Assembly: GCF_001077815.2 (NCBI RefSeq)
Contig: NZ_CP011310.1
Span: 2,108,001 to 2,172,000 of the forward strand
Reading direction: 5' to 3'
DNA from: Aurantiacibacter atlanticus
GTDB lineage: Bacteria > Pseudomonadota > Alphaproteobacteria > Sphingomonadales > Sphingomonadaceae
DNA length: 64,000 nt
Both the position numbers and the translations under genes were made by a program. A model generated the notes under the pieces. It searched no databases. It had not been told where the DNA came from and worked only from the letters and a program-made list of their open reading frames with translations. Positions 40,008 to 52,608 of this stretch are shown here, one piece after another (position 1 is the stretch's first letter; each line of letters begins with the position of its first letter).

Positions 40008-40550
40008 TTGTCCCGCCTAGTCCTTTTCAATAAGCCGATGGGCGTATTGTCGCAGTTTACGGACCGTGGCAACCCGACGAGCCGCGCCACCCTGTCAGAC
40101 TATATCGACCTTCCCGGCGTCTATCCCGCAGGACGGCTTGATCGCGATAGCGAAGGGCTCATGCTGTTGACTGACGACGGCAAATTGCAGGCGCGAATTG
40201 CCGATCCCAAGTTCAAATTGCCGAAGACCTATCTCGTGCAGGTTGAAGGCGAGCCTGACACAGGCGCGCTTACCCACCTGTCTCGCGGTGTGGAACTGAA
40301 GGATGGGTTGACGCGCGCGGCACAAGCGGAGGCTATCGACGCACCCGACCTCTGGCCGCGTGATCCGCCCGTGCGCTTTCGCAAAAGCGTTCCCGATAGC
40401 TGGATGCGCCTGACAATCCGCGAAGGCCGCAATCGCCAGGTGAGGCGCATGACTGCGGCAGTAGGCTATCCGACACTTCGCCTTGTGCGCTGGAGCGTGG
40501 GCGACTGGTCCCTGGATGGATTGCAACCGGGCCAATGGCGCTTGGCTTGA
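40008..40550 (+). CDS. Pseudouridine synthase, RluE/RsuA-RluB family
   Basis: A 180-residue RNA pseudouridine synthase that lacks the S4 domain, as RluE does. It has the catalytic Asp motif [19 protein letters not shown], the start [14 protein letters not shown] and the late motif [20 protein letters not shown]. By homology it may modify 23S rRNA (RluE acts on U2457 in Escherichia coli), but the exact site here is inferred. The start appears to be TTG 40008; no ATG gives the conserved N terminus. Confidence 0.88.
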   Translation: MSRLVLFNKPMGVLSQFTDRGNPTSRATLSDYIDLPGVYPAGRLDRDSEGLMLLTDDGKLQARIADPKFKLPKTYLVQVEGEPDTGALTHLSRGVELKDGLTRAAQAEAIDAPDLWPRDPPVRFRKSVPDSWMRLTIREGRNRQVRRMTAAVGYPTLRLVRWSVGDWSLDGLQPGQWRLA

Positions 40551-40729
40551 GCCCGCAAAGGAACACCGCGCTGCGCACAGCACACGATTTCCGTGATTTC
40601 GAAACTGTTGCAGCAATGGGCGAACCGCAGAGTATCGGCCGGGACTTGCGAAATGTCAGGGCGTTTCGTTTTACTCGCGCGCTGCAGTTGCTATGGCGCA
40701 AGCTGGAAGCCAAGGCGTAGCTCGACATA

Positions 40730-41719
40730 ATGCGAAATTTTTTAGCCGATGCGCTGGTTATCCCGCCGGGAGCCTTTCGCCTCCTCCTGGCCTTTCTGGT
40801 CTTCGTTTCGCACGTATCGCGCGTGAACACCGGACGGCTGGGCGTCATCCTGTTCTTCGTGTTGAGCGGATATTGGATCACGCGCATTTGGCGTGAACAA
40901 TATAAGGAAACGTCGGTGGGCTGGTTCTACCTCGGGCGCTATTTACGCCTGATGCCGGTCTATCTCGCGATCGTTTTTTGCGCGTGGTTGATTTTTGGCG
41001 GATCAATCTGGCCCAATCTACGCCTTTTCGGAATTGCGACGACCGGGGGCGACGTGCTTGGCGTCAGCTGGTCTCTCGATATCGAGTTGCAGTTCTATGT
41101 CTTGCTGCCTCTACTTCTCATGACTGTCGCCACCATCAATCGCAGGATCGTCGCACTATCCGTGGTGGGCGGGGCGTTTGGCTGGTATCTGTTCTTCGCT
41201 TTTGGCTTCTCTAGCGTTCTGCAATATCTACCGGCATTCGCAATCGGCGCGATAATCTACGAAACAAAATGGTATCCCGATACGCGTGCAGGGATCGTGT
41301 CCCTCGGCGTGTTTTTTCTCATCACTTTTGCTATTCTGATCAGCCCCCTGGGATGGATATTTGACAAACGTGTTGCCAATGATTGGCAGAGCGATCTGTT
41401 CGCATTTGTCTGGCTTATTCCGCTGATCCCTTATGTTGCGGCATCGCTGAAGCGCAAGTCGAACAGCCTCGATCGCCACCTCGGCAATTTCACCTATCCC
41501 TTTTATCTTGTTCACTTTTCTGTGATCCAATTTGTCTCTACGGCCGTCGCGTTAACCATGGGTACCAAGGTCGCGGCCATGGTCCTGGCCATAGCGGTTG
41601 CAGCGCTGTTTTATTTTCTCGTAGACCGTCCATCTGAAAAGCTACGATATTCTCTTATTGCCAAGAAGCGCCAGAAAGTGCGCAATGAAGAAGCGGCTGC
41701 GCGTAGCGCGCTGCCCTGA
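40730..41719 (+). CDS. Acyltransferase 3 family membrane protein
   Basis: A 329-residue polytopic protein with about ten hydrophobic segments. The N terminus matches OafA/NodX-type O-acyltransferases: the conserved His in VFVSHVSRVN, then GVILFFVLSGYWIT and the Arg-rich turn YLGRYLRLMPVY, and later SWSLDIELQFYVLLPL. These enzymes acetylate or acylate surface sugars. The N terminus is shorter than usual (no residues before the first helix to speak of), so the true start may differ. The 180 bp upstream hold no convincing gene. Substrate unknown. Confidence 0.82.
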   Translation: MRNFLADALVIPPGAFRLLLAFLVFVSHVSRVNTGRLGVILFFVLSGYWITRIWREQYKETSVGWFYLGRYLRLMPVYLAIVFCAWLIFGGSIWPNLRLFGIATTGGDVLGVSWSLDIELQFYVLLPLLLMTVATINRRIVALSVVGGAFGWYLFFAFGFSSVLQYLPAFAIGAIIYETKWYPDTRAGIVSLGVFFLITFAILISPLGWIFDKRVANDWQSDLFAFVWLIPLIPYVAASLKRKSNSLDRHLGNFTYPFYLVHFSVIQFVSTAVALTMGTKVAAMVLAIAVAALFYFLVDRPSEKLRYSLIAKKRQKVRNEEAAARSALP

Positions 41720-41829
41720 CAATTCAGCAGACTTTGGATCTGGACCGCAAATTCACTTGCGGGGGACAAAGCACAAAAGCCCGTTTTTACGGCTAGCGAG
41801 TCGGCCTGCGATTCCCTATGTGGCTCGCC

Positions 41830-42282
41830 ATGCGTATCGCCATTGCCTCCGACCACGCTGCAACCGACCTCAAGGCCGAATTGCGCGACTGGCTTATCGA
41901 ACAAGGTCACGACGTGGCCGATCTTGGACCCGAAACTGGCGAGAGTGTCGATTATCCCGATTATGGCTTCAAGCTGGCCGAAGTGATTGCAGATGGCACG
42001 GCAGAGCGCGGTGTAGCACTTTGCGGCAGTGGCATCGGCATCTCTATCGCGGTCAATCGAAACGCGGCTGTGCGCTGTGCACTGGTAACAGAACCGTTTT
42101 CCGCTGCGCTCGCCCGGGAACACAATAACGCCAACGTCATCGCCATGGGCGCAAGACTAACCGGATCAGACATGGCCAAGGCCTGTCTTTCCGCCTTCCT
42201 CGAAACAGAATTCGCTGACGCCGGTGATGCAAATGGTCGCCATCGCCGGCGCGTTGACAAGCTATCCAACCAAGGTTCCTGA
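41830..42282 (+). CDS. rpiB: Ribose-5-phosphate isomerase B
   Basis: Interconverts ribulose 5-phosphate and ribose 5-phosphate. The 150 residues show [23 protein letters not shown], and the catalytic-cysteine loop [15 protein letters not shown], then [13 protein letters not shown] chose ATG 41830, which fits the family N terminus; the ATG at 41818 would add four residues. It ends two bases before glyA, a common pair in alphaproteobacteria. Confidence 0.94.
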   Translation: MRIAIASDHAATDLKAELRDWLIEQGHDVADLGPETGESVDYPDYGFKLAEVIADGTAERGVALCGSGIGISIAVNRNAAVRCALVTEPFSAALAREHNNANVIAMGARLTGSDMAKACLSAFLETEFADAGDANGRHRRRVDKLSNQGS

Positions 42283-42283
42283 T

Positions 42284-43597
42284 ATGAGCACAGCACCTGC
42301 AGATACAGCATCCGACACCACCCGTTTCTGGGGCGATTCACTGGCCGAGGCGGATCCCGATATTGCCGCCGCTATCGACGATGAACTTGCCCGCCAGCGC
42401 GACCGCATCGAATTGATCGCGAGTGAAAATATCGCTTCGCGCGCCGTGCTCGAAGCCGCCGGCAGCGTTTTCACCAACAAATATGCAGAAGGCTATCCGG
42501 GCAAACGCTATTACGGTGGCTGCGAATATGCCGATGTAATCGAAAGCCTTGCAATCGAACGTGCTTGCGAATTGTTCGGCTGCAATTTTGCAAATGTGCA
42601 GCCGAACAGCGGCTCGCAGATGAACCAGGCGGTGTTTCTGGCCCTGCTCGAACCAGGTGACACCTTCATGGGCCTCGATCTCAATTCGGGCGGACACCTC
42701 ACCCACGGTTCCCCAGTCAATATGTCGGGCAAATGGTTCAATCCGGTTGCCTATGGCGTTCGTCAGGAAGACGAGCGCATCGACATGGACGAGGTCATGG
42801 CCATCGCGAAAGAGCATAAGCCCAAGCTCATTATCGCGGGCGGCACGGCCTATTCGCGCGTGTGGGACTGGGAAGCGTTCCGTAAGGTCGCGGACGAAGT
42901 CGGCGCCTATCTGATGGTGGATATGAGCCACATCGCCGGCCTCGTTGCCGGCGGCGCGCATCCCTCGCCCTTCCCCTTTGCCGATGTCGCCACCACCACC
43001 ACGCATAAATCGCTGCGCGGTCCGCGTTCGGGCGTGATTCTGTGGAATGACGAGAAATATACCAAGCCGTTCAATATGGCGGTCTTTCCCGGAATGCAGG
43101 GCGGCCCGCTGATGCATATTGTTGCTGCCAAGGCCGTCGCCTTTGCCGAGGCGCTGCGCCCCGATTTCGAAACCTATGCTCACCGCGTTGTGGAAAACGC
43201 CCGCGCACTTGCCGCCAGCCTTCAGGAAAACGGCCTGCGCATCGTATCGGGCGGGACGGACAATCATTCCATGCTGGTCGATCTCACCGCGATGGACGTG
43301 ACTGGCAAGGCGGCTGAAAAAGGCCTCGATCGTGCCTATCTCACCTGCAACAAGAACGGCATCCCCTACGACACGCGCAGCCCTTTCATCACCAGCGGTA
43401 TTCGCTTGGGCACACCTGCTGGCACAACCCGCGGATTTGGTCCGGCGGAATTCACCCAGATCGGTGCTATGATCGCTGATGTGGTGTCCGGCATGAACCG
43501 TAATGGCGATGACGGAGATGCCCAGATTGAAGAGCGGGTTCGCTGTGAAGTGGGTGAAATGTGCACCGCTTTTCCAGTATATCCCGGGAGGACATGA
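42284..43597 (+). CDS. glyA: Serine hydroxymethyltransferase
   Basis: PLP enzyme making glycine and 5,10-methylene-tetrahydrofolate from serine. The 437 residues include [40 protein letters not shown], and the PLP-lysine motif [17 protein letters not shown] 42284 follows the rpiB stop almost directly. Its stop overlaps the start of a small membrane protein gene. It probably shares a transcript with rpiB, nrdR and trmJ. Confidence 0.97.
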   Translation: MSTAPADTASDTTRFWGDSLAEADPDIAAAIDDELARQRDRIELIASENIASRAVLEAAGSVFTNKYAEGYPGKRYYGGCEYADVIESLAIERACELFGCNFANVQPNSGSQMNQAVFLALLEPGDTFMGLDLNSGGHLTHGSPVNMSGKWFNPVAYGVRQEDERIDMDEVMAIAKEHKPKLIIAGGTAYSRVWDWEAFRKVADEVGAYLMVDMSHIAGLVAGGAHPSPFPFADVATTTTHKSLRGPRSGVILWNDEKYTKPFNMAVFPGMQGGPLMHIVAAKAVAFAEALRPDFETYAHRVVENARALAASLQENGLRIVSGGTDNHSMLVDLTAMDVTGKAAEKGLDRAYLTCNKNGIPYDTRSPFITSGIRLGTPAGTTRGFGPAEFTQIGAMIADVVSGMNRNGDDGDAQIEERVRCEVGEMCTAFPVYPGRT

Positions 43598-43830
43598 TGA
43601 CAGATCCCAAGGACGACAAGCCCGATCCGATTGACAGGACGATTTTGGTAGATGCTATGGAAGAAGCCAAGGGCATTGGCCGTGAAGGCATGGCGCACCC
43701 TTCCACCAAGCCGGTTATGACCGGTGCAGCCATTGGCGCGGTAGCAGGATTGGTCCTGCCGATCATCGGCCCTATTTTCGGCGGTGTCGCCGGGGCTGGA
43801 TACATGCTCTACAAACGCGTTCGCCCCTAG
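43597..43830 (+). CDS. Small membrane protein with glycine-rich helix
   Basis: A 77-residue protein with a charged first half and a glycine-rich hydrophobic hairpin ([20 protein letters not shown], then [13 protein letters not shown]). It resembles glycine-zipper membrane proteins; no function is known. A GGGAGG ribosome site lies six bases before ATG 43597. An ATG three bases upstream (43594) is equally in frame. It sits between glyA and nrdR with tight spacing. Confidence 0.65.
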   Translation: MTDPKDDKPDPIDRTILVDAMEEAKGIGREGMAHPSTKPVMTGAAIGAVAGLVLPIIGPIFGGVAGAGYMLYKRVRP

Positions 43831-43849
43831 GCCGAAGCGGACATTATTT

Positions 43850-44335
43850 ATGCGATGCCCCTTCTGTGCGCATGAAGACAGCCAGGTAAAGGATTCGCGT
43901 CCTGCAGAGGACAACACCTCGATCCGGCGGCGGCGGCAATGTGAAGGCTGCGGCGCACGATTCACCACCTTCGAACGCGTGCAATTGCGCGATATAACAG
44001 TGATGAAATCCGGCGGTAAGGACGGGGAACCGCGACGGGAGCCTTTTGATCGCGCCAAGATTGAACAATCCGTCTCACTCGCCTGCCGCAAACGCGCAAT
44101 CGAGCAAGAGCGGATTGATCGGCTGGTGTCGGGCATCCAGCGACAGGTGGAAACAGCGGGCGAGAGTGAAATACCCGCAAGCCGCATCGGTGAAATGGTA
44201 ATGGATGGTTTGCGCCAGTTAGACTCCGTAGCCTATATCCGGTTCGCTTCTGTGTATCGCGATTTCAGTGAAGCGCGCGATTTCGAGGAATTCGCCAGCA
44301 CTGTGCAGGAAGCAGGCGCGCAGGATGGCGACTGA
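43850..44335 (+). CDS. nrdR: Transcriptional repressor NrdR
   Basis: Zinc-ribbon/ATP-cone regulator of ribonucleotide reductase genes. The 161 residues start with the ribbon [17 protein letters not shown] and [18 protein letters not shown] (four Cys), followed by an ATP-cone from about residue 49 ([20 protein letters not shown]). Length is typical. It recognises NrdR boxes elsewhere; none is evident here. It overlaps the trmJ start by 11 bp. Confidence 0.96.
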   Translation: MRCPFCAHEDSQVKDSRPAEDNTSIRRRRQCEGCGARFTTFERVQLRDITVMKSGGKDGEPRREPFDRAKIEQSVSLACRKRAIEQERIDRLVSGIQRQVETAGESEIPASRIGEMVMDGLRQLDSVAYIRFASVYRDFSEARDFEEFASTVQEAGAQDGD

Positions 44336-45056
44336 GACGCAAACCCCCGTCATAGTTCTTGTCAGGCCGCAGCTAGGCGAAAATATTGGCAAGTCAGCGC
44401 GCGCCATGCTGAATTTCGGCCTTGCTGAATTGCGGCTCGTCGCCCCACGCGATGGCTGGCCCAATCCTTCTGCCGGACCTGCCGCAGCGGGCGCTGACGT
44501 GGTGCTGCAACGCGCACAAGTGTATGGAACAACTGGAGAGGCGGTGGCTGATTGCGCGCACGTCTACGCAACGACAGTGCGCAAGCGCGGCGTGACAAAG
44601 CCAGTCATGACACCGGAAGAAGCCGCCCGCTCTGTGCCATTGCAGGCCGGCCGCAGCGCATTTCTTTTCGGCCCTGAGAGATCTGGATTGGAGAGCGAGG
44701 ATGTCGCCCTTGCCCGCTCCATCGTTACCGCGCCGATCAATCCGGAATTTGGCTCGCTTAATCTGGCGCAGGCGGTCATCCTGATTGCCTATGAGCTTTC
44801 CAAGCACCGCGAGCTTTCCATGCCTACAGTCGAGGAGGTACTCCCCCCTGCCCCGCAAGAGCAACTTGAAGGCCTGATCCAGCATTTTGAAACCCTGCTG
44901 GAACCCAAACGCTATTTTCACCCCGAGGGCCGCCGGGAGATGACTCGACGGAACTTGCGGAGCGTCTTGACCAAGCCGGGCTGGAACCATCTCGAAGTGC
45001 GGACTTTGCGAGGCGTGCTTTCCCACCTCGACAAGCCACTGCGGGAAGACGGCTAG
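44325..45056 (+). CDS. trmJ: tRNA (cytidine/uridine-2'-O-)-methyltransferase TrmJ
   Basis: SPOUT-class enzyme that 2'-O-methylates position 32 of tRNAs. The 243 residues show the family start [20 protein letters not shown], the SAM-knot motifs [15 protein letters not shown] and [18 protein letters not shown], and a C-terminal helical extension. ATG 44325 removes 19 residues that would overlap further into nrdR. It is the last gene before the rpsD promoter region. Confidence 0.92.
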   Translation: MATETQTPVIVLVRPQLGENIGKSARAMLNFGLAELRLVAPRDGWPNPSAGPAAAGADVVLQRAQVYGTTGEAVADCAHVYATTVRKRGVTKPVMTPEEAARSVPLQAGRSAFLFGPERSGLESEDVALARSIVTAPINPEFGSLNLAQAVILIAYELSKHRELSMPTVEEVLPPAPQEQLEGLIQHFETLLEPKRYFHPEGRREMTRRNLRSVLTKPGWNHLEVRTLRGVLSHLDKPLREDG

Positions 45057-45070
45057 GTACCGCTTCGCGC

Positions 45071-45098
45071 TTGACTTCGCGCGCTGCGCAGCTACATG
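45071..45098 (+). promoter_or_regulatory. Candidate sigma-70 promoter for rpsD
   Basis: TTGACT (45071-45076), a 16-bp spacer and TACATG (45093-45098) form a plausible -35/-10 pair about 130 bp before the rpsD ATG. The long leader might carry S4 feedback control, but I cannot show this. Confidence 0.4.
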
Positions 45099-45229
45099 CG
45101 CGCCTTCGCGACAAATTGGCCCCGCACCCCGGTGAAGCGGTGGCCGCATCATTCATATCGGAATGGTGGTGCGATGCCGGGTTAAATGGCTGCCGTTGGG
45201 GTAGCTCAGCAAATCGAAGGAAACGACGT

Positions 45230-45844
45230 ATGTCGAAGCGTACACGTGCGAAGCACAAACTTGACCGCCGGATGGGTGAAAACATCTGGGGTCGTCCCAA
45301 TTCCCCGGTGAACAAGCGTTCTTACGGCCCCGGCCAGCACGGCCAACGCCGCAAGAGCAAGATCAGCGACTTCGGTCTGCAGCTTCGTGCCAAGCAGAAG
45401 CTGAAGGGCTATTACGGCGACGTCACCGAAAAGCAGTTCAAGGCGACCTACAAGGCTGCCAGCAGCATGAAGGGCGATACCGGCCAGAACCTGATCGGTC
45501 TGCTCGAACGCCGCCTCGACATGATCGTGTACCGCGCCAAGTTCGCGCCGACCGTGTTCGCCGCGCGCCAGATCGTCAATCACGGCCACATCAAGGTCAA
45601 TGGCGTGAAGTGTAACATTCCGAGCCGTCGTTGTGACCTCGGCGATGTCATCAGCCTGGGCGACAAGGCCAAGGAAATGGCACTGGTTATCGAAGCGCAG
45701 AGCCTGCCCGAGCGTGACATTCCCGAATATGTCGTGACCGATGGCAATGACAAGGTGACCTTCAACCGCGTTCCTACGCTGGATGAAGTGCCTTATCCGG
45801 TGCAGATGGAACCCAATCTGGTGGTCGAGTTCTACTCACGCTAA
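45230..45844 (+). CDS. rpsD: 30S ribosomal protein S4
   Basis: Primary 16S rRNA-binding protein of the small subunit. The 204 residues begin [20 protein letters not shown], contain [12 protein letters not shown] and the S4 RNA-binding domain ([20 protein letters not shown], then [14 protein letters not shown]). The ATG follows GAAGGAAA. It stands apart from other ribosomal genes, as in many alphaproteobacteria, with its own promoter region and a strong terminator. Confidence 0.97.
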   Translation: MSKRTRAKHKLDRRMGENIWGRPNSPVNKRSYGPGQHGQRRKSKISDFGLQLRAKQKLKGYYGDVTEKQFKATYKAASSMKGDTGQNLIGLLERRLDMIVYRAKFAPTVFAARQIVNHGHIKVNGVKCNIPSRRCDLGDVISLGDKAKEMALVIEAQSLPERDIPEYVVTDGNDKVTFNRVPTLDEVPYPVQMEPNLVVEFYSR

Positions 45845-45871
45845 TCGGTTCGCCGCTTACAGTTTGAAACA

Positions 45872-45898
45872 GGGCGGTCCTGCGGGGCCGCCCTTTTT
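45872..45898 (+). terminator. Rho-independent terminator of rpsD
   Basis: GGGCGGTCC and GGGCCGCCC form a 9-bp stem (one G-U pair) around TGCG, followed by five T residues. It lies 28 bp after the rpsD stop. Confidence 0.88.
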
Positions 45899-45928
45899 CG
45901 TTGTGCTCAAATCGTGTTGCGAAGGCTG

Positions 45929-46231
45929 TCAGGCGCGCAGCTGATCCCACTCCACGAGCTCATATGCGATGGACCCTTCCACCAGTCGCTCCCACATATC
46001 GGCCACGACCGGGCCGGGAATGCCCTGCGTCTCAGCCTCTGCCACGGCAGCTGCGATGACGGCAGCTTTGCGAGCTTCATCGCGCACCGTGCCGCGTTCC
46101 GGTTTGATCCGCGCTGCTGCCCGCATAAAGCCAAATCGCTTGGCTAACAGGGCGACCAACTCCCGATCCAGCGCGTCCACACCTTCCCGCACCTCCTGCA
46201 TGGAGGTGCATTCTTCAGGAGATAGAGGCAT
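45929..46231 (-). CDS. Chorismate mutase (AroQ type)
   Basis: Converts chorismate to prephenate for Phe/Tyr synthesis. The 100-residue all-helical protein matches stand-alone AroQ domains: VREGVDALDRELVALLAKR (first Arg and helix), RAAARIKPERGTVRDEARKA and a final helix ending VEWDQL. I chose ATG 46231, which has AGG upstream; an in-frame ATG at 46258 lacks a ribosome site. It ends a long minus-strand gene run and converges with rpsD. Confidence 0.85.
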   Translation of the reverse strand: MPLSPEECTSMQEVREGVDALDRELVALLAKRFGFMRAAARIKPERGTVRDEARKAAVIAAAVAEAETQGIPGPVVADMWERLVEGSIAYELVEWDQLRA

Positions 46232-46382
46232 TACTTGAGACCTTTCGGGAAGTGACATTCACGCGCAACCGCTTCGTAAAGAATTCCAAGCGAAGGATGC
46301 CGTCGAGAACAGACTGACCTTCGGGTTGCAGCCAAGTGAGATTGCGATGGCGGGCGCCGCGCCGGAATAGTCAGAGAGCACA

Positions 46383-48456
<2,074 letters not shown>

Positions 48457-48474
48457 GCGCGGCTCGCTAGCGCG

Positions 48475-49248
48475 TCATTCGCGCAATCGCCACCCCGACT
48501 TGAATATCCACGCGATGATACCGACGCACAGCAGCAAGAATGCCAACGTGAAGCCGAGCGACACGGCGATCGGGAAGTCCGACGAGCCAAGAAAGGTCCA
48601 GCGTAGCCCGTTGACCAGATAGACAACCGGATTGACGAGACTGACCGAGCGCCAGGGTTCAGGCAATACGTCGATAGAATAGAATGTCCCGCCAAGGAAA
48701 GTCAGCGGCATCAGAATGAGCAGAGGGACGACCTGCAATTTCTCGAATCCGTCAGCCCACAGCCCGATTATGAAGCCGAACAGCGAAAACGTGGCCGCCA
48801 CAAGGATAATATATCCCAGCGCGAAGATGGGATGAGCAATCTCGTAATCGACGATCAACGCCGCTGTTCCGAGGATAATTGCGGCTAATATCAGCGACTT
48901 GACTACTGCCGCACCGACAAAGCCGATCAATGTTTCAGCCACACCAACAGGGGCGGACAGCAATTCGTAAATCGCGCCGGTAAATTTGGGCATGTAAATG
49001 CCGAAACTGGCATTGCTGGTGCTTTCGCTGAGGAGGGTCAGCATCAAAAGCCCCGGAACGATAAAGGCACCGTAAGACACGTCCATCGTGGCCTCCACCT
49101 GTTCCGACATGGCGGCACCAAAAACCACGAGATACAGCGATGTGGTGATAACGGGCGCAAGGATGGAGCCGAAGATCGTGCGGAACATCCGCATCAATTC
49201 ATTTCGGAAAATAGCCAGCGCCCCGCGGAAGTTAATAATGGAGCTCAT
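48475..49248 (-). CDS. ABC-2 type transporter permease
   Basis: A 257-residue inner-membrane protein with about six helices and the ABC2_membrane pattern (GALAIFRNELMRMFRTIFGS at the start, and the LPLTFLGGTFYSIDVLPEPW loop followed by NPVVYLVNGLRW). This pattern is close to YadH/NodJ-type exporters. It overlaps the ATPase gene by four bases and is the membrane half of that exporter. Substrate cannot be told from sequence. Confidence 0.9.
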   Translation of the reverse strand: MSSIINFRGALAIFRNELMRMFRTIFGSILAPVITTSLYLVVFGAAMSEQVEATMDVSYGAFIVPGLLMLTLLSESTSNASFGIYMPKFTGAIYELLSAPVGVAETLIGFVGAAVVKSLILAAIILGTAALIVDYEIAHPIFALGYIILVAATFSLFGFIIGLWADGFEKLQVVPLLILMPLTFLGGTFYSIDVLPEPWRSVSLVNPVVYLVNGLRWTFLGSSDFPIAVSLGFTLAFLLLCVGIIAWIFKSGWRLRE

Positions 49249-50195
49249 GCTGCCGCCACCACTTCAGGCCGATCCTGCACAAGGTCCACAAAAATATCCT
49301 CCAGCGTACTCTCCCGTGTTTCCAAGCCGGTGAAGGTAAGGCCATTGCGCACCATCAATTGGGCCAGCTCCGCCACTTCCCGCTTGCCCTTCCCCGTTCC
49401 GTCGCCACCACGATAGACAAGGGCGTGGCCCGCGTCTTCCAGATGCAGGGGATAGGATGCAATCGCTGCCGGAATCTCGGTCAACGGATCTGCCAGCGTG
49501 AATTGCGCCTCGGTACGGCCAAGTTTTGCCATGATAGCGTTCTTGTCATCCACCAGCAGGATTTCGCCCCTGTTGATGACGCCGACACGGTCAGCCATCT
49601 CCTCAGCCTCTTCGATATAATGCGTGGTAAGAATGATGGTCACGCCGCGTTCGCGCAACATATCGATCTGCCGCCACATATCACGCCGCAACTCGACATC
49701 CACGCCCGCAGTGGGTTCATCAAGAAACAGAAGCTCCGGATCATGCGCCAGCGCCTTGGCGATCATCACGCGCCGTTTCATCCCGCCCGATAGCGAGCGG
49801 ATTTGCTGATCACGTTTGTCCCACAGGCTGAGACTGCGCAACACCTCCTCGATTCGCGCTTCATCGGGCGCGCAGCCGAACATGCCGCGCGAATAGCGGA
49901 CCTGCCGGATGACCTTGTCAAAGATGTCAAAGCTGAGTTCCTGCGGCACCAGCCCGATACGGCGCCGCACATCCTTCCAGCTTTTTGCCATGTCCTTGCC
50001 GAAAACCTCGATCATGCCGCCCGTGGGCCGGACAAGACCACAAACCGCACCGATCAGCGTGGTCTTTCCCGCGCCATTGGGGCCAAGCAGCGCGAATATC
50101 TCGCCTCGATTGATGCTGAGATCGACACCGTTCAAAGCGGTTACGCCGCCCTTGTAGGTTTTTTCCAGTCCGCGAAGCTCGAGAATTGTGCCCAT
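49245..50195 (-). CDS. ABC transporter ATP-binding protein (YadG/NodI type)
   Basis: A 316-residue ATPase that powers the ABC-2 permease next to it. It has Walker A GPNGAGKTTL (about 38-47), signature LSGGMKRRVMIAKAL, Walker B LLFLDEPTAGVD and the switch His in LTTHYIEEAE. The C-terminal 90 residues form a DUF4162-like domain. ATG 50195 gives the normal family start (MGTILELRGLEKTY); the frame is open 17 codons further upstream. YadGH-like exporters are usually of unknown substrate. Confidence 0.9.
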   Translation of the reverse strand: MGTILELRGLEKTYKGGVTALNGVDLSINRGEIFALLGPNGAGKTTLIGAVCGLVRPTGGMIEVFGKDMAKSWKDVRRRIGLVPQELSFDIFDKVIRQVRYSRGMFGCAPDEARIEEVLRSLSLWDKRDQQIRSLSGGMKRRVMIAKALAHDPELLFLDEPTAGVDVELRRDMWRQIDMLRERGVTIILTTHYIEEAEEMADRVGVINRGEILLVDDKNAIMAKLGRTEAQFTLADPLTEIPAAIASYPLHLEDAGHALVYRGGDGTGKGKREVAELAQLMVRNGLTFTGLETRESTLEDIFVDLVQDRPEVVAAA

Positions 50196-50255
50196 GTTTG
50201 GTAGATGGAACGTCACCTCTGCAATGCCAAGCCGAGATTGGTCCATGTTTGCTAA

Positions 50256-51287
50256 TTATCGCGGCAAAAGCAGACTGGAATCGCCATAGGAGTAGAAGCG
50301 GTACTTTTGAGCGATAGCATGGGCATAAACTCCCAGCATACGCTCACGGCCCATCAACGCCGATACCAGCATCATCAATGTCGATTTGGGAAGATGGAAA
50401 TTGGTCATCAGTCCATCGACAGCGCGAAATATGTAACCCGGGGTGATAAAAATGGCTGTATCGCCTGCAAAGGCGCGGATCACGCCATCCTCCCCTGTCG
50501 CGCTTTCAAGCAAGCGCAGGCTTGTCGTACCCACGGCGATGATACGCCCGCCAGATGCCCGTGCGGCGTTCAACCGATCTGCTGTGGCGGACTCTATCAG
50601 CCCCCACTCACTGTGCATGGCGTGATCGTCCGTATTGTCAGCCTTCACCGGAAGAAATGTGCCAGCCCCCACATGCAGCGTCAGCGTTTCGCGTGAAATA
50701 CCGCGTGCATCCAGCGTCTTGATCAATTCCGGCGTAAAATGCAGCGCTGCGGTTGGCGCCGCGACTGCGCCGTCTTTCCGGGCAAACATGGTCTGATAAT
50801 CGACCTTGTCGCGCTCATCCGTCGAGCGCTTGCCTGCGATATAGGGCGGCAGGGGCATGCGTCCCGCCCGTTCCAGCAGCACTTCCACCGGTTCATCACC
50901 TGCGAATGCCAGGGTGAAGGAACCATCGCCGTGGCGCTGCTCTGCCACTGCGCTGACACCCGCAGGAAATTCTACCGTGTCACCTTCACGCAGGCGTTTT
51001 GCATTGCGGATAAATGCCTGCCAGCGGCGCAGGTCCAGCCGTTTGTGCAAGGTCGCACCGATGCGCGCTTCTCTACGCCGCCCCTCTAGCTGAGCGGGAA
51101 TTACGCGCGTATCATTGAATACCAGCACATCGCCCGGCTGGAGCAAGCTAGCCAGATCGTAAACATGGCGATCTTCAAGCCCACTTTCGCCGCATGCCAC
51201 CAGCATCCGCGCCGAATCACGCGGCGCCACGGGGCGCAGCGCGATCAGTTCCTGCGGCAAATCGAAATCAAACAGGTCGACGCGCAT
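50256..51287 (-). CDS. queA: S-adenosylmethionine:tRNA ribosyltransferase-isomerase
   Basis: Queuosine pathway enzyme that transfers a ribosyl group from SAM to preQ1-tRNA to give epoxyqueuosine. The 343 residues begin with [15 protein letters not shown] and contain [33 protein letters not shown] and [12 protein letters not shown] near the end. It shares a strand and probably a transcript region with tgt, so both queuosine steps are close together here. Confidence 0.96.
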   Translation of the reverse strand: MRVDLFDFDLPQELIALRPVAPRDSARMLVACGESGLEDRHVYDLASLLQPGDVLVFNDTRVIPAQLEGRRREARIGATLHKRLDLRRWQAFIRNAKRLREGDTVEFPAGVSAVAEQRHGDGSFTLAFAGDEPVEVLLERAGRMPLPPYIAGKRSTDERDKVDYQTMFARKDGAVAAPTAALHFTPELIKTLDARGISRETLTLHVGAGTFLPVKADNTDDHAMHSEWGLIESATADRLNAARASGGRIIAVGTTSLRLLESATGEDGVIRAFAGDTAIFITPGYIFRAVDGLMTNFHLPKSTLMMLVSALMGRERMLGVYAHAIAQKYRFYSYGDSSLLLPR

Positions 51288-51307
51288 ACGCGCCTCCTAC
51301 TGCAAGG

Positions 51308-52012
51308 TCATTCAGAGACGGCTTCGTTCAGCATGTCGAGCGTGATACGCTCCGGTTCTGCACTCACAGCCTGCGGCATCTTTTGCGCAACGTTGTCCGC
51401 TGCGATCGACGCTTGAAGGATGCGCGTAGGATTGCTGGGCGGCTCGCCCCGCGCAATCGCATCCACAGCAGCCATATTGGAAATGACCCGACCGAAATTC
51501 GTATAGCGGCGATCCAGCGCAAAGCGCGGGTAGAACACGATAAAGAACTGACTGTTGGCGCTGTTCTCATCATTAGCGCGCGCCATTGAAACCGTGCCAC
51601 GAACATGCGGCAAATGATTGAATTCAGCTTCAATATCGGGGAGATTTGAGCCACCCTGACCGGTGCCGGTGGGATCGCCCGTCTGCGCCATGAAACCATC
51701 AATCACGCGGTGGAAGGGATTGCCATTGTAAAACCCTTCTCGCGCCAGCAATTTGACCCGTTCAACATGGCTAGGCGCCCATTCCGGCACCAGTCTGATT
51801 GCTACCCGCTCACCACTCGACAGATCGAGAAGCAGAATATTTTCCTTGTCCTGCGTCGCATCGAAATTCACGGCGACCGGAACATTACGGACAGCTTCGT
51901 TGACTGCTTCAGTGCGTTCAACCGCCGGAGAAAGCGAAACGTCCTGCGCAGCGGCAGGGGCGGAAACAGAGAGAGTGGCGGCTAGTGCCGTCAGCGCGAA
52001 TTTGCGAAACAT
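51308..52012 (-). CDS. Exported cyclophilin-type peptidyl-prolyl isomerase
   Basis: Folding catalyst of 234 residues. A signal peptide (cleavage after APAAAQ, about residue 22) sends it to the periplasm. The cyclophilin core has FYNGNPFHRVIDGFMAQTGD and the active-site region GTVSMARANDENSANSQFFI. The Trp that usually lines the pocket is not obvious. I chose ATG 52012 since it directly precedes the signal peptide; the frame opens six codons earlier. Confidence 0.88.
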   Translation of the reverse strand: MFRKFALTALAATLSVSAPAAAQDVSLSPAVERTEAVNEAVRNVPVAVNFDATQDKENILLLDLSSGERVAIRLVPEWAPSHVERVKLLAREGFYNGNPFHRVIDGFMAQTGDPTGTGQGGSNLPDIEAEFNHLPHVRGTVSMARANDENSANSQFFIVFYPRFALDRRYTNFGRVISNMAAVDAIARGEPPSNPTRILQASIAADNVAQKMPQAVSAEPERITLDMLNEAVSE

Positions 52013-52095
52013 AATCCCGTCCGGGTTCAATTGCTGGAATGGTCCTGCGTCCTAAGGACAAGCGCATGTCAGTTCAATGAACATATTCCATCAGG

Positions 52096-52608
52096 TCACA
52101 ATTGACCGCGAATGCCGTTTTGCTTCACGCGGGCATCGACCAGTTTCTTTACATCCGGACTGACAAATGGACCAATTTCACCACCATAAATGGCAATTTC
52201 CTTCACCAGTTTCGAAGCAATCGGCTGTAGAGAGATATCAGCCATGAGGAAGACGGTTTCAATCCTGTCATTAAGCTGCTGGTTCATACCAGCCATCTGA
52301 TACTCATATTCGAAATCGGCGACCGCGCGCAGTCCGCGGATGATAATGCTGGCACCTTCGTGTTCGGCAAATTTCATCAGCAGCGCATCGAAGCCGCGAA
52401 TTTCGACATTATCGAGGCCAAGCCGCGCTACCTCAACCTCCATCATGTCTATCCGTTCGTCAGGGGTGAACATGGGATTCTTGGAAGGATTGGTCGTCAC
52501 GCCGACAATCAACCTGTCGACCAGTTTTGCTCCGCGCCGGATAATGTCCGTATGGCCAAGTGTGCACGGATCAAACGTGCCGGGATAAAGTCCGATGCGA
52601 TTGACCAT
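52096..52608 (-). CDS. coaD: Phosphopantetheine adenylyltransferase
   Basis: Adenylates 4'-phosphopantetheine in coenzyme A synthesis. The 170 residues have the nucleotidyl-transferase signature GTFDPCTLGHTDIIRR, GVTTNPSKNPMFTPDER and RGLRAVADFEYEYQMAGMN, with the late loop ATKLVKEIA-like ASKLVKEIA. Length is normal. Its ATG touches the ispA stop at 52608. Confidence 0.97.
   Translation of the reverse strand: MVNRIGLYPGTFDPCTLGHTDIIRRGAKLVDRLIVGVTTNPSKNPMFTPDERIDMMEVEVARLGLDNVEIRGFDALLMKFAEHEGASIIIRGLRAVADFEYEYQMAGMNQQLNDRIETVFLMADISLQPIASKLVKEIAIYGGEIGPFVSPDVKKLVDARVKQNGIRGQL

Noticed and set aside
40535..40720. 61-codon frame between the pseudouridine synthase and acyltransferase genes
   Set aside because: It overlaps the end of the synthase gene, has no ribosome site, and its composition shows no recognisable protein.
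42338..43267. Open frame of 309 codons antisense to glyA
   Set aside because: Complementary to core SHMT sequence and without domain features.
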